Below, one piece after another: positions 42,388 through 51,873 of a DNA stretch of 64,000 nucleotides. The notes under the pieces are model-generated. The model saw only the letters and a program-made list of their open reading frames with translations. It was not told the origin of the DNA and searched no databases. The stretch comes from Eutrophocola sp963925675. Its GTDB lineage: Bacteria > Pseudomonadota > Gammaproteobacteria > Pseudomonadales > Pseudohongiellaceae. Where the stretch lies: the NCBI GenBank assembly GCA_963925675.1, contig CAWUSW010000026.1:22385-86384 (forward strand). The letters are read 5' to 3'. The translations under genes were made by a program, and so were the position numbers. The stretch's first letter is position 1, and every line of letters starts with the position of its first letter.

Positions 42388-43230
42388 CTAAGGTAAAGCA
42401 ATAGCCAATCCCTCAAGTACCAGATCCTTTTCTACCCGATGCGCTAAGGCAAGGTTTTTGCTCGCTAACAAGGCATCGCCACCAGTGAGGAAGCAGTTCA
42501 CCTCAACTTCATTAAAATCTGACTGCTGAGCGTTTCTTTCTATTCGTTCTATTCCGCCTACCCCCTCTTGAGAGGGCTCTTTAATACTCGCTTTTAAAAA
42601 CTGTTTATAACAACGCTCTGCAAACCCGGTGACCATTGTTGCGATGCCATTGCTAATCGCCTCTTGCGTATTTAGACCAGGTTCAAGTGATATCGAGTCT
42701 TGCAGGGCAATATTCAATGCTGAAGCTTTTCGCGCCAGGCTTTCCTGCATAAGGTGAAAACCAGGCACTATATACCCGCCCTGATGAATGCCTTCAGCAT
42801 CAACACTATCAAATGTGATTGCGCTGCCATAATCAAGAACACAACATGCATTCGCAGTTTTTTTGTAAGCGGCAAGTAAAGCCAGCCAGCGATCAATTCC
42901 CATCATGCTGACATCAATATATGAATTAGTAACTCCGCCACAATTTTTCTCAACTTTTGCAAATTCAGCTTGTAGCTGCCACTTCTCATTTAGCATTACC
43001 CCAAGATTATCTCGAAATTGCTCGCCCCTGACACTGGACACTTTCACTCTGTTAATATTTTTCATGTGCTGATCTAAATCAGAAATCATCTGTTTCAGAT
43101 CGCCAGCACCAGATCCGGAGCTAACTGCAGTCAAGACATTACCGGCCACAACCACATCTGGATTCTGTTGCTTCTCGCCAACAATGCGCCATTTTATTCT
43201 GCTATTACCAGCATCTATTTCGAGGATCAT
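42388..43230 (-). CDS. coaX: Type III pantothenate kinase
   Basis: 280 residues of the ASKHA fold. N-terminal phosphate-binding MILEIDAGNSRIKW (the DxGN motif with Asp6), the central MGIDRWLALLAAY and the second phosphate motif VLDYGSAITFDSV, then GGYIVPGFHLMQESL. It phosphorylates pantothenate in the first step of coenzyme A synthesis, without feedback inhibition by CoA. It overlaps the birA stop by 4 bases, so the two are coupled. Confidence 0.95.
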   Translation of the reverse strand: MILEIDAGNSRIKWRIVGEKQQNPDVVVAGNVLTAVSSGSGAGDLKQMISDLDQHMKNINRVKVSSVRGEQFRDNLGVMLNEKWQLQAEFAKVEKNCGGVTNSYIDVSMMGIDRWLALLAAYKKTANACCVLDYGSAITFDSVDAEGIHQGGYIVPGFHLMQESLARKASALNIALQDSISLEPGLNTQEAISNGIATMVTGFAERCYKQFLKASIKEPSQEGVGGIERIERNAQQSDFNEVEVNCFLTGGDALLASKNLALAHRVEKDLVLEGLAIALP

Positions 43231-44243
43231 TTGACCGACCTTCTCCTCAAGCTCACTTCACCGCCAGTAACAAGCTGTATGCCCTGCTCTGTTTCCAACA
43301 AGAGTGCGCCAGTGTCGGAAATACCACGCGCTATACCAAAGGCACTCTGGCCCGTTGTAATCAGTTCAACCTGTTTGTCTATCATGACATCATGGTCCCG
43401 CCACTCTGCATTGAAATTTGTTAATCCCCCGGATTGAAATTCATCCAGCGCTGACATTATATGGGAGATAACCGCGCTCACCAGCAGATTACGATCGACT
43501 TTCCCGTCTGTCAGCTGAAACAGGTCTGTCCAGGGCTGATCTACACCTTCCATGGTCTCGGGGGGGCACTTGATATTAATTCCTACGCCAATCAATAGCT
43601 GGCAAATCCCTGAAATATCTCCCGTAATCTCCAACAAAATTCCTGCCAGCTTTTTCCCATCAACAATAACATCATTAGGCCATTTGACACCGAGTCCGGC
43701 CAGCCCTTGCTGTTTGAGTGCCCGAATAATGGCCAGACCAACAACAAGGCTGATGCCTTCTGTACCCATAGTACCAGTATCAATTTGACGCACCATGGTA
43801 AGGCAAATATTGTGGCCAAAAGGACTCACCCATTGCCTGCCCCTTCGCCCTTTACCACTGGTTTGTTGTTCAGCCAGATGCGCAGAGTATTTGCCGGCAA
43901 GCGGTAACAGCGTGCCATTTTGTAACAAACGCATTGCATGAGTGTTGGTTGAATCTATAGTGTCGAGAATTTCAAGATGATGTAATGCTTTATTCAAGGC
44001 TGCCGGCATAGCAGCGCGGATTGAATTTGAATCCAGGAGAGTAACAGGATGGACTATCCTGTAACCTTTGCCCCGGACAGAGTGCACCTCAATTCCCAGC
44101 TCACCGACCTTCTTGATATTTTTCCATATCGCTGCCCGGCTAACACCCAGCATCTGTCCCAACTCAGAGCCAGAGTGAAATTGGCCATCAGCAAGAATCC
44201 TTATTAATGGATGCAAAATGCCCGTCATTGGTTTCAGTGACAA
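43227..44243 (-). CDS. birA: Bifunctional biotin-protein ligase and biotin operon repressor
   Basis: 338 residues. N-terminal winged helix (about 10-70: SGSELGQMLGVSRAAIWKNIKKVGELG), central ligase domain with the biotinyl-AMP loop SGKGRRGRQWVSPFG and KWPNDVIVDGKKLAGIL, and a short C-terminal domain. It biotinylates BCCP of acetyl-CoA carboxylase and represses bio genes when charged. Operon with coaX and the SPOR-like gene. Confidence 0.97.
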   Translation of the reverse strand: MSLKPMTGILHPLIRILADGQFHSGSELGQMLGVSRAAIWKNIKKVGELGIEVHSVRGKGYRIVHPVTLLDSNSIRAAMPAALNKALHHLEILDTIDSTNTHAMRLLQNGTLLPLAGKYSAHLAEQQTSGKGRRGRQWVSPFGHNICLTMVRQIDTGTMGTEGISLVVGLAIIRALKQQGLAGLGVKWPNDVIVDGKKLAGILLEITGDISGICQLLIGVGINIKCPPETMEGVDQPWTDLFQLTDGKVDRNLLVSAVISHIMSALDEFQSGGLTNFNAEWRDHDVMIDKQVELITTGQSAFGIARGISDTGALLLETEQGIQLVTGGEVSLRRRSVK

Positions 44244-44250
44244 CCTCTCA

Positions 44251-44284
44251 AAAAAAATCCGGAAAGCCTGGCTTTCCGGATTTT
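44251..44284 (-). terminator. Rho-independent terminator after amtB
   Basis: Minus strand: AATCCGGAAAGC and GCTTTCCGGATT form a 12-bp perfect stem with a three-base loop and end in an eight-T tract. It lies 42 bases after the amtB stop, in the gap to birA. Confidence 0.92.
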
Positions 44285-44326
44285 AGTAAAAACAAAATAT
44301 GTTTAGAAATGCATCCAGGCTTTGGA

Positions 44327-45625
44327 TTACATATCGTAGCCTCTTTCATCATGCAACACGATATCCAGGCCAACGGCTTCGTCTTCTTCAGTAACACGCA
44401 TGCCAGTAATTGCATTAACAATTTTTAATACAATCCATGTTAATACAGCCGTATAAACTATGGTTGCCACTATACCTGTTAATTGCACCATCAACTGGCT
44501 GCTCATGGTGACCCCTTCTGCATAGCCCTGTCCACTTAATATTCCCAGACCTGCTGATGCAAAAATACCGGCTAAAAATGTTCCCAGGATTCCACCGACC
44601 CCATGTACCGGAAATACATCCAGCGAGTCATCAATACGAAAGTAATTCTTAACCAGGCCAGTAGCAAAGAAGCAGACCATGCCTGCTATAAGCCCGATAA
44701 TAAGCGCCCCCCCTGGGCCAACAAATCCTGAAGCTGGAGTAATGGTACCCAATCCTGCAACCATGCCTGTTACCACACCAAGTACGGATGCTTTACCGTA
44801 TTTAATTTTCTCCATCAAAATCCATGACAAGGAGCCTGCCGCGGCAGAAATATGAGTAACCAGCATGGCCATCGATGCATTGCCATCTGCTGCCAAAGCA
44901 CTGCCGCCATTAAAGCCAAACCAACCAACCCAAAGCATGCCCGCACCTGTGACAGTCATTGTCATATTATGAGGAGGCATTGGTGTTTTACCAAAACCAC
45001 TTCTTGGTCCTATTACCAGGGCACAAACAAGAGAAGCGATCCCCGCTGTTATATGAACGACGGTACCACCAGCAAAGTCCAGCAAGCCTCTCTCAAACAA
45101 CCAGCCACCTTCAGCCCATACCCAATGTGTTACTGGTGCATAAACCAGTACCAGCCACAGCACACTGAATAACATAACCCCACTGAACTTCACTCGTTCG
45201 GCAAAGCCACCGAATATCAATGCTGGTGTAATAACGGCAAATGTCATCTGAAAAAGAGCAAACAAGGATTCAGGGATAGTTCCTGAAACAGTGTCTTCAG
45301 CTATATTGGCAAACAGGACATTGCTAAACCCACCGATAAAACCATTGCCTTCACTAAATGCCAGGCTATACCCCAGGATCAACCAGACCAATGAGGCCAC
45401 GCATGTGATAGAAAAACATTGCATAAGCACCGACAGGACGTTGCGAACTCTTACCAGCCCTGCATAAAAAAGAGATAAACCCGGGATAGTCATAAAAAGC
45501 ACAAGTGCTGTTGATGTCATTATCCAGGCCGTATCTGCGCCATCAATTTCCTGAGCCAGGGAAGCCACAGGTGTAATTATCAGACCAGCCCAAAGCAAGC
45601 CTTTGGCAATAGGTTTTTGAAACAT
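44327..45625 (-). CDS. amtB: Ammonium transporter (first copy)
   Basis: 432 residues with a cleavable-type N-terminal signal (LLWAGLIITPVASLAQ) and eleven membrane spans. The twin channel histidines are in GGTVVHITAGIASL and DVFPVHGVGGILG; the pore phenylalanine region GWFGFNGGSALA is present. The C-terminal tail RVTEEDEAVGLDIVLHDERGYDM is the PII-binding type. It conducts ammonium inward and is blocked by GlnK binding when nitrogen is plentiful. It diverges from glnK across a 729-base gap. An NtrC-like motif lies at 45715-45731. I found no sigma54 box directed at this gene. Confidence 0.96.
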   Translation of the reverse strand: MFQKPIAKGLLWAGLIITPVASLAQEIDGADTAWIMTSTALVLFMTIPGLSLFYAGLVRVRNVLSVLMQCFSITCVASLVWLILGYSLAFSEGNGFIGGFSNVLFANIAEDTVSGTIPESLFALFQMTFAVITPALIFGGFAERVKFSGVMLFSVLWLVLVYAPVTHWVWAEGGWLFERGLLDFAGGTVVHITAGIASLVCALVIGPRSGFGKTPMPPHNMTMTVTGAGMLWVGWFGFNGGSALAADGNASMAMLVTHISAAAGSLSWILMEKIKYGKASVLGVVTGMVAGLGTITPASGFVGPGGALIIGLIAGMVCFFATGLVKNYFRIDDSLDVFPVHGVGGILGTFLAGIFASAGLGILSGQGYAEGVTMSSQLMVQLTGIVATIVYTAVLTWIVLKIVNAITGMRVTEEDEAVGLDIVLHDERGYDM

Positions 45626-46354
45626 AATACCCCCTCGGAAATATTTATGATTGGAATAAAAGTAGTGAAAAATTAGAGCGTGTTTAATCTTATTTAGATT
45701 TTTTTATTGATGACCGCACCAATGTCGAGCATAAAAGAAAACCTATTTGGAGACAAGGCAAACAGCCCCATAACTGTTCGCGAGCAATCAACAGCAAGCC
45801 ATTTTTTTAATAATTACCCAGCATAAAGCCGCAAGCAGGATGAAATCTAAAATCCGGTAACCGAGCAAAAAATTCAAGCCAATTATTCAAAGCTGTTTCA
45901 AACCATCACTATTAACTAGCAATCATTCTGGTCCATATTTTTCAGTGAGGGGATAACACACCTTCACCTCTTCGTTTCACTTCCATTACGGATACAAAAG
46001 AGTGCAATAACAAGAAATACCGCCCTTTATTGGTGCGAGCTCTGTGCAAAAGGCTGTAAAGAATTAGCAGGGAACACTTATCTTACTGATTTTAAAGTTT
46101 TTTATTTTTTTGGCATGGCGATTGCTAATTATAAATTGTTTTATCGCGGCTTATAGCGGACTAATAAAGCACACAATCCTCTGGCTTCGAATTTAGAACA
46201 GAATAACTGGAAAGGACAAAAGTAAATACCAGCAACACTGACACGGTTTTACTCTGACTTATTCAGTTGATTTTAGATTGTGAGAATTTCCCCGGCAGGC
46301 TCATAAGCAAGAATAGCTTTAGTAGCTGCCAGAACGATGTACCAGGAGAATCAA
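45626..46354. other. Regulatory gap between amtB and glnK (729 bases)
   Basis: No open frame of note. It holds a sigma54 promoter facing glnK (46111-46126) and an NtrC-like site CGCACCAATGTCGAGCA (45715-45731; 12 of 17 bases agree with the enterobacterial TGCACCAAAATGGTGCA). A weaker partial NtrC-like half site with TTGGTGC is at 46021-46037. The rest is AT-rich with no clear structure. NtrC assignments are by eye against the known consensus. Confidence 0.6.
46111..46126 (+). promoter_or_regulatory. Sigma54 promoter of glnK-amt
   Basis: TGGCATGGCGATTGCT fits the -24/-12 consensus (TGGCAC-N5-TTGCW): GG and GC are exactly 12 bases apart. The expected start is about 46138, leaving a leader of roughly 215 bases before glnK. 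Confidence 0.8.
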
Positions 46355-46693
46355 ATGAAAATGATCAATGCGATTATCAAGCCCTTCAAGCTTGATGATG
46401 TCAGGGAGGCCCTGTCAGAAATTGGAGTTCAGGGAATTACTGTCACTGAAGTGAAAGGTTTCGGTCGACAAAAAGGCCACACCGAATTGTATCGTGGTGC
46501 GGAATATGTTGTTGACTTCCTACCCAAGTTAAAAGTTGAAGTAGTAGTGAAAGACAGCGCTCTTGAACAGACTATCGAAACAATTTCGAAAGCAGCCAAA
46601 ACTGGCAAAATCGGCGACGGCAAAATTTTTGTATCTACGATAGAAGAATCAATCCGTATCCGTACCGGTGAAACTGGCGATGATGCCATCTAA
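46355..46693 (+). CDS. glnK: Nitrogen regulatory protein PII
   Basis: 112 residues from the ATG at 46355, which has GGAG six bases upstream; an earlier in-frame ATG at 46337 has no such site and would exceed the family length of 112. The T-loop GHTELYRGAEYVVDF carries the uridylylated Tyr51, and the ATP/2-oxoglutarate regions GKIGDGKIFV and IRTGETGDDAI are intact. It senses 2-oxoglutarate and ATP/ADP and, when deuridylylated, blocks Amt channels. It is 37 bases before an amt gene, the classic glnK-amtB pair, behind a sigma54 promoter. Confidence 0.97.
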   Translation: MKMINAIIKPFKLDDVREALSEIGVQGITVTEVKGFGRQKGHTELYRGAEYVVDFLPKLKVEVVVKDSALEQTIETISKAAKTGKIGDGKIFVSTIEESIRIRTGETGDDAI

Positions 46694-46730
46694 TTAGAAG
46701 TGTTATACCAGGCTTTCAGGAGGGCTTAGT

Positions 46731-47999
46731 ATGGAAAATCAAATTTTTGAACTGCAGTATGCGATGGACACCTTTTACTTTCTGGTATCGGGTGCCCTGG
46801 TAATGTGGATGGCTGCTGGATTTGCGATGCTCGAAGCAGGTCTTGTGCGTGCCAAAAACACCACAGAAATTTTAACCAAGAACGTAGCGCTATTTGCTAT
46901 CGCTTGTACCATGTACCTGATCTGCGGTTACGAGATTATGTATGATGGTGGCTACTTCCTTAGCGGTGTCACTACTGTTGCACAAATGGACGATGCCGCA
47001 GTTGCAGGTGTCTTGGCCGAATCAGCTGAAGCCGGTTTTGACGGTGATTCAGTCTATTCCGGAGCCTCTGATTTTTTCTTCCAGGTAGTATTTGTTGCTA
47101 CAGCAATGTCCATCGTTTCCGGTGCGGTTGCCGAGCGCATGAAACTCTGGGCTTTCCTTGCATTTGCCATTGTCATGACTGGCCTGATCTACCCAATGGA
47201 AGGTAGCTGGACCTGGAATGGTGATTCAGTATTTGGCCTATATGCTCTGGATTATGCTGACTACGCTGGCTCAGGTATTGTGCATCTTGCAGGTGCAGCA
47301 GCAGCCTTGGCTGGTGTATTACTGCTCGGTCCACGAAAAGGAAAATACGGTTCTGACGGTTCCATACACCCGATTCCTGGTGCCAACTTGCCATTAGCAA
47401 CTCTGGGTACTTTCATTCTCTGGATGGGCTGGTTCGGTTTTAACGGCGGCTCAACATTGAAACTTGGTGGTATCGCCGTAGCCAACGAAGTAGCTAACGT
47501 ATTTCTAAATACCAATGCTGCAGCAGCGGGCGGACTTATTGGCGCATTGATTATAGCCCGCATTTTGTTCGGCAAAGCTGACCTTTCAATGATTCTAAAC
47601 GGCGCATTAGCAGGTCTGGTAGCTATTACTGCTGACCCAGCTTCCCCCGGCCCTCTAGCGTCTACCCTGGTGGGTATGGTTGGCGGCATCATCGTTGTGT
47701 TCAGCATTATCATGTTCGATAAACTGCGCATTGATGATCCTGTCGGCGCTCTTTCTGTACATGGTGTAGTGGGTATCTTCGGCGTGATGGTGGTATGTGT
47801 CACAGGTGGCGCCTCTGTCGGCGGCCAGCTGGTCGGCATGTTGACTATCTTTGTCTGGGTATTTGTTTCCAGCCTGATTGCCTGGTTCATCATCAAGACA
47901 ATAATTGGTCTGCGTGTCACCGAAGAGGAAGAATACGAAGGTGTTGATCTCTCCGAATGTGGTATGGAAGCCTATCCTGAGTTTGTCAGCCAGAAGTAA
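46731..47999 (+). CDS. amt: Ammonium transporter (second copy)
   Basis: 422 residues, eleven membrane spans, no signal peptide. Channel histidines lie in SGIVHLAGAAAALAG and VGALSVHGVVGIFG, with WFGFNGGSTLKLGG between. The C-terminal tail RVTEEEEYEGVDLSECGMEAYPEFV differs from the first copy and is typical of another Amt subgroup. It is co-transcribed with glnK. An insert after the fourth helix (VAQMDDAAVAGVLAESAEAG) makes a larger periplasmic loop. The two Amt proteins are clearly paralogous, not recent duplicates. Confidence 0.96.
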   Translation: MENQIFELQYAMDTFYFLVSGALVMWMAAGFAMLEAGLVRAKNTTEILTKNVALFAIACTMYLICGYEIMYDGGYFLSGVTTVAQMDDAAVAGVLAESAEAGFDGDSVYSGASDFFFQVVFVATAMSIVSGAVAERMKLWAFLAFAIVMTGLIYPMEGSWTWNGDSVFGLYALDYADYAGSGIVHLAGAAAALAGVLLLGPRKGKYGSDGSIHPIPGANLPLATLGTFILWMGWFGFNGGSTLKLGGIAVANEVANVFLNTNAAAAGGLIGALIIARILFGKADLSMILNGALAGLVAITADPASPGPLASTLVGMVGGIIVVFSIIMFDKLRIDDPVGALSVHGVVGIFGVMVVCVTGGASVGGQLVGMLTIFVWVFVSSLIAWFIIKTIIGLRVTEEEEYEGVDLSECGMEAYPEFVSQK

Positions 48000-48027
48000 G
48001 TCTCTATTCATTAAGAGATTTTAGATC

Positions 48028-48060
48028 AAAAAAAAGCGCCACTGTTGTGGCGCTTTTTTT
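48028..48060. terminator. Bidirectional terminator after amt and the DUF6152 gene
   Basis: AAAAAAAGCGCCAC-TGTT-GTGGCGCTTTTTTT: a near-perfect stem with A and T runs on both sides, between the stops of the plus-strand amt and the minus-strand 48082-48513 gene. It can serve both. Confidence 0.92.
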
Positions 48061-48081
48061 ATATCTGGATAAAAGAAAATT

Positions 48082-48513
48082 CTATCTATCTGAACCTTGT
48101 CCCTGTCCATCAGTGCGGCCAAGTGTAGTTCCGTCCGACAAAATAACACCAACATAGAGGCCGCCCTGGCTGCCATCATTAAGGGTAATGGCATTACGCA
48201 AGGGGTTTGCAAAAACGGTTACCTTGTCACCAATACTTAACGAGCTGCGTTTCCATCCCTGATTTATCAAGACATTTGGCGCCGTCATCTCAATAGTCCA
48301 CAAACCATCCGGAGCACCTTCTACGGTCCCTTCCAGCTTGAATGAGGCATGAGGATTAATCCATCTAACCTGCGTTATTTCTCCTTCAATTTTAATAACA
48401 CTTTCGTTATCAAAAGCAGCGGTTGAATGATGCGCAATGACGGGCACAGCAAGCAATGCCAGCATTGCAGAAAAAATCCAGATTAGTTTCCTGGGTAAAA
48501 TTTCAAGTTTCAT
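48082..48513 (-). CDS. Small secreted protein, DUF6152 family
   Basis: 143 residues with an N-terminal signal (IWIFSAMLALLAVPVIA) and the DUF6152 features AHHSTAAFD, the GEITQVRWINPHASFKLEG block and a compact beta-rich body ending in GGLYVGVILSDGTTLG. The family is periplasmic and of unknown function; it often stands beside other secreted proteins of unknown role. It shares the strand with the next upstream gene, 48590-49423, and probably its transcript. Confidence 0.75.
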   Translation of the reverse strand: MKLEILPRKLIWIFSAMLALLAVPVIAHHSTAAFDNESVIKIEGEITQVRWINPHASFKLEGTVEGAPDGLWTIEMTAPNVLINQGWKRSSLSIGDKVTVFANPLRNAITLNDGSQGGLYVGVILSDGTTLGRTDGQGQGSDR

Positions 48514-48589
48514 TTTCTAGTCCTGATGTAATATATGTTCATGTGTAAATCTATTTTCATCTGCAAATAGCAGCCAGTGTAATACAGTC

Positions 48590-49423
48590 TTATCGGCTCA
48601 ATCCGTCCTGACCCGCCTGTGTGCTGGGCAGGTTGTCATTGAGGTCAGGCAAGCATTCCACTTCTCCTATATCCGTATTATCCACTCTTAACCAGCTCTT
48701 GGTATTACGCCATTCACCAACCCATCCATTGGGGTCGGTCATGATATGTTCGATTTGCAGAACTTCGCCATTTTCCAGCAGACGAAATCTTTCCTGCATG
48801 CGGAAATCTTCAGAAATCGGGATTCCTGTATCAATAAAATGATTATAGGTTTCCATATAACGCGTATTCACTACCAGCTCTTCACCTTCCCATTGGCCAA
48901 TGGATTCACCATTATAGGTATAGATAATCAGATCAGGATCTGAATAATCGCGGCCATCCAGAAATATCTGCCTGAAACCGTTATTAAAGTTGGATACCAT
49001 ATAAATTGCTGTCGGTAACTGGATCATGGCAATAGGCCAAACTCGCGTCATCAGCATGGGAATTCCTGCTGGAAAACACTGGCCTATGGCATCCCGGAAA
49101 GGGCGCCCTTCTGCTCTTGCCCGCTGCCCTTCTTCAAAATCCAGTTTTGTCTGACCAATAAATTCTGGATATGGCGGGCCATACATGAAATTACTAAAGC
49201 CTTCACTTAAATCCACAAACCAGGTGCCGGTCAAATCAAATGGCGGTGCCGGGCGTTCTTTGGCAAGGTTTTCCGGTGCCAGCGCACCCAATTGGCCTGG
49301 ATGCTGCGGAATCATTCTGCTTAATTGCTCACGTCTTTCAGCGGCTGTTTGCGCCATTACTGTGGATGACAGTAAAATTGATAACAGAAAAAAGCTGACT
49401 CCTTTACTTATCTTGTATTTCAT
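48590..49423 (-). CDS. Secreted protein of unknown function
   Basis: 277 residues from the ATG at 49423, which follows AAGGGGAAGGAA; the open frame extends 33 codons further but without a ribosome site. A signal peptide (VSFFLLSILLSSTVMAQ) is followed by a soluble domain with FDLTGTWFVDLSEGFSNFMYGPP, a central IGQCFPAGIPMLMTRVWPI, and ISEDFRMQERFRLLENGEVLQIEH. The end resembles the lipocalin-like or steroid-degradation-associated exported proteins seen near DUF6152 genes, but I do not recognise a named family. Two cysteines only. Confidence 0.7.
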   Translation of the reverse strand: MKYKISKGVSFFLLSILLSSTVMAQTAAERREQLSRMIPQHPGQLGALAPENLAKERPAPPFDLTGTWFVDLSEGFSNFMYGPPYPEFIGQTKLDFEEGQRARAEGRPFRDAIGQCFPAGIPMLMTRVWPIAMIQLPTAIYMVSNFNNGFRQIFLDGRDYSDPDLIIYTYNGESIGQWEGEELVVNTRYMETYNHFIDTGIPISEDFRMQERFRLLENGEVLQIEHIMTDPNGWVGEWRNTKSWLRVDNTDIGEVECLPDLNDNLPSTQAGQDGLSR

Positions 49424-49661
49424 TTCCTTCCCCTTAAAAAACTGTGCACTACTTTTGAAAGCCCCTACGTGCTGTAACTGGATATATCGAGCACTGAGAG
49501 TACTGCTTGCAGCCAAACGCACTACAATAGTAAACCGGGAAACAGAGGATAAAAGCCTTTGATTGCGATGTCCATATTTTGAGCAATAATAGCAATGCGC
49601 GAATCAGGTACACAGGATATAATCCTGCCCAAATTGGATATGGTTAATAGATCTTAATTAA

Positions 49662-51800
49662 ATGGCAAAAAAACAGAAAAAAAGAAAAGGAAGCTCCAGA
49701 AATGGAAGTTTGGGCGTCGCTACTCAGACTGTAACTTCAACAGTTGCAGTAAGAAAAATCCCTGAAATTCCAGTCTTCTGGATTGCCGTCATAATTCCCA
49801 TCATTTGTCTCGTTGGCGCCTGGACCTATCCGCCTGTCGCAACCCCGATGGAATTAAAGTCCTATGCTTCCCAAATATATCTGTCAGCCTTGTTATTAAT
49901 CTGGTTTTGGATGCTCAGAAAACAGCCAATGGTAACTCTGACATTTTCACCCGGCAGAATAGCCTTTGGATTACTTTTTATTGTAGGAACCTTATCAATT
50001 TTATGGGCCAGCAACCCGGATTTCTGGGTATATAAATGGAATAAATGGTATGCAGGCTTTGCTATTTTTCTGCTGGGATTGCAAATCTCACAGAATGAAA
50101 AAAACCTGGACAAGGTAGTCAATTTAATCGTACTGGGTGGGCTTAGCGTTGCTCTTATAGGTATCGCACAAAACCTGTTCGGTTTTGATGGCGTACCTCA
50201 AACGTCCTTTCCTTCTTCTACCTTTGGCAATGGCAACATGGCGGGGCAGGTTATGGTGCTGACCGCGCTCCTTCCTTTATATTTTCTGTTTAAAAAAAAT
50301 ATAACAACAGGAAAAATCTGGTTTTATGCATTTTCATTATGCTTTTTAGCAGCCTACACTTTTTATACCAAAACCCGGGCAGTATGGCTTGCCTTTGGCC
50401 TGGAAGTTTTTCTAATCGTTCTTTTCATTTTATTTGATCGGGCTAAAAAATCTGAATGGCTATTTTGGAATAATGAGAAAAGCAAAGTAGGAGGCGTAGC
50501 ACTGGTTTTCTTATTATTAATGCTGAATTTTAATCAAAATGGATTCCAACCGTTTTGGAAAGTTGCTATTGATGAAATTTCATCTATAGCCGTTGCTGTT
50601 GGCTCTTCTGCTGCAGAAGGTGAGCCTCGGTATCTAATCTGGGGCACTCTCCCAGATATGATAAAAGATAAGCCATTAACAGGTGCAGGACTTGGTAACT
50701 TTTTCGAAACCTATAATACCGGTGGATATAGCAACTTCAACATATTGGGTGTCCAGCGAATTCATAATGATGTGTTCGAATTGATTGTAGAGTTGGGTTT
50801 TATAGGCTTGGCTTCACTTTTAATAATCATAATCACTATGTGCATTCTTTTATATAAATTATTCCTCAGGTCTACAGGCCAGCACAGACTAGTGTTTGCA
50901 CTATTAACGATTGCCGTTACGGGCAGTATGCTTAATGCTCAGGTTAGTTTCCCGTATCAGCTGCCGGTTCCCCTCGTCATCATGCCATTTTTCATGGCAT
51001 TAATAATCAGGGGTTCGGAAGATACTGAAGGAAATACCACTACTATTACTTTCCCCCCCTTGTTCAATCGAATTGCAACAACTCTCTGCGGTCTGGTTTT
51101 CTGCTTTTTCCTGATCAATGATCTGGCCTGGTTTAGAGATGTTCATGTCCTGAATAAAATTCTGAAAGGTGATCTCAAAAATGAAGAATGGAAACCTGTT
51201 AATCCCATTTATAACCAGGTCTATATCACCGCCGGCAGAAGTGTTTACCAGGCCCTTAAGGTGGCAAACAACAATCAATTAGCATTAAAAGTGTTCCAGC
51301 CTGTACTTGATTATTGGCCAGATGTTCCTGCCCATTCTATGATAGAAGCAGAGATCCACCTGGCTCTGATGCAATATGAGGAATCCGAAAGTTGGGCCAG
51401 AAAAACTATCGAAACCCAGCCAGAAGGATCATATCTTGGCGAATACTTTCTCATGCAAATATTTACTACTCAAAGTGATTTTGAAAAGCTGCGTGAGATA
51501 TATGAATCGCTAAAGACCGAGCCTGAAGAGTTGTTGAAGCAAAACCGGAATACTTATAATGCTCTCCACTCTATGGCTATCAATCTTCAGGATTTTGAAA
51601 ACGTCACTTATTTTTATGAAAAGTTTTTGGAGAACTACGGTGAGTTTGCACCAATTATTGCTAACCAGGCAATTTACTACATCAACATTGGTAATTTCCA
51701 AGAAGCCATCCCCCTTATGAGAAAGGCACTGGAATTAAGTCCCAATTTAAATTACCGGGAAAGTTTTGAGCAAGTAATGGCCCAATATCCCGATTATTAA
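49662..51800 (+). CDS. O-antigen-ligase-like membrane protein with C-terminal TPR region
   Basis: 712 residues: a very basic N-terminus (MAKKQKKRKG), about eleven membrane spans up to residue 490, and a soluble C-terminal region (about 520-712) with helix pairs such as LALMQYEESESWARKTIE and NIGNFQEAIPLMRKALELSPN that look like tetratricopeptide repeats. The Wzy/WaaL signature is RIHNDVFELIVELGFIGLASLL at about residue 370. Such proteins join polysaccharide or oligosaccharide to lipid A, pilin or other protein. No surface-polysaccharide genes are nearby, so it looks like a lone protein-glycosylation ligase (inference). Confidence 0.75.
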   Translation: MAKKQKKRKGSSRNGSLGVATQTVTSTVAVRKIPEIPVFWIAVIIPIICLVGAWTYPPVATPMELKSYASQIYLSALLLIWFWMLRKQPMVTLTFSPGRIAFGLLFIVGTLSILWASNPDFWVYKWNKWYAGFAIFLLGLQISQNEKNLDKVVNLIVLGGLSVALIGIAQNLFGFDGVPQTSFPSSTFGNGNMAGQVMVLTALLPLYFLFKKNITTGKIWFYAFSLCFLAAYTFYTKTRAVWLAFGLEVFLIVLFILFDRAKKSEWLFWNNEKSKVGGVALVFLLLMLNFNQNGFQPFWKVAIDEISSIAVAVGSSAAEGEPRYLIWGTLPDMIKDKPLTGAGLGNFFETYNTGGYSNFNILGVQRIHNDVFELIVELGFIGLASLLIIIITMCILLYKLFLRSTGQHRLVFALLTIAVTGSMLNAQVSFPYQLPVPLVIMPFFMALIIRGSEDTEGNTTTITFPPLFNRIATTLCGLVFCFFLINDLAWFRDVHVLNKILKGDLKNEEWKPVNPIYNQVYITAGRSVYQALKVANNNQLALKVFQPVLDYWPDVPAHSMIEAEIHLALMQYEESESWARKTIETQPEGSYLGEYFLMQIFTTQSDFEKLREIYESLKTEPEELLKQNRNTYNALHSMAINLQDFENVTYFYEKFLENYGEFAPIIANQAIYYINIGNFQEAIPLMRKALELSPNLNYRESFEQVMAQYPDY

Positions 51801-51873
51801 TAATTCTCGTAATAGTTCTCGGATAATAAAACATGATTCACAGCTGACTCTTGTCAAACCACAAATTTGTCTG

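Noticed and set aside
46021..46050. TTGGTGC plus TGTGCA pair before glnK as a full NtrC site
   Set aside because: The two half sites point the same way rather than forming the needed palindrome, so it is listed only as a weak half site.
47261..47920. A 219-codon minus-strand frame inside the second amt gene
   Set aside because: It is the antisense shadow of a membrane-protein gene; its Pro/Thr-rich translation resembles no family.
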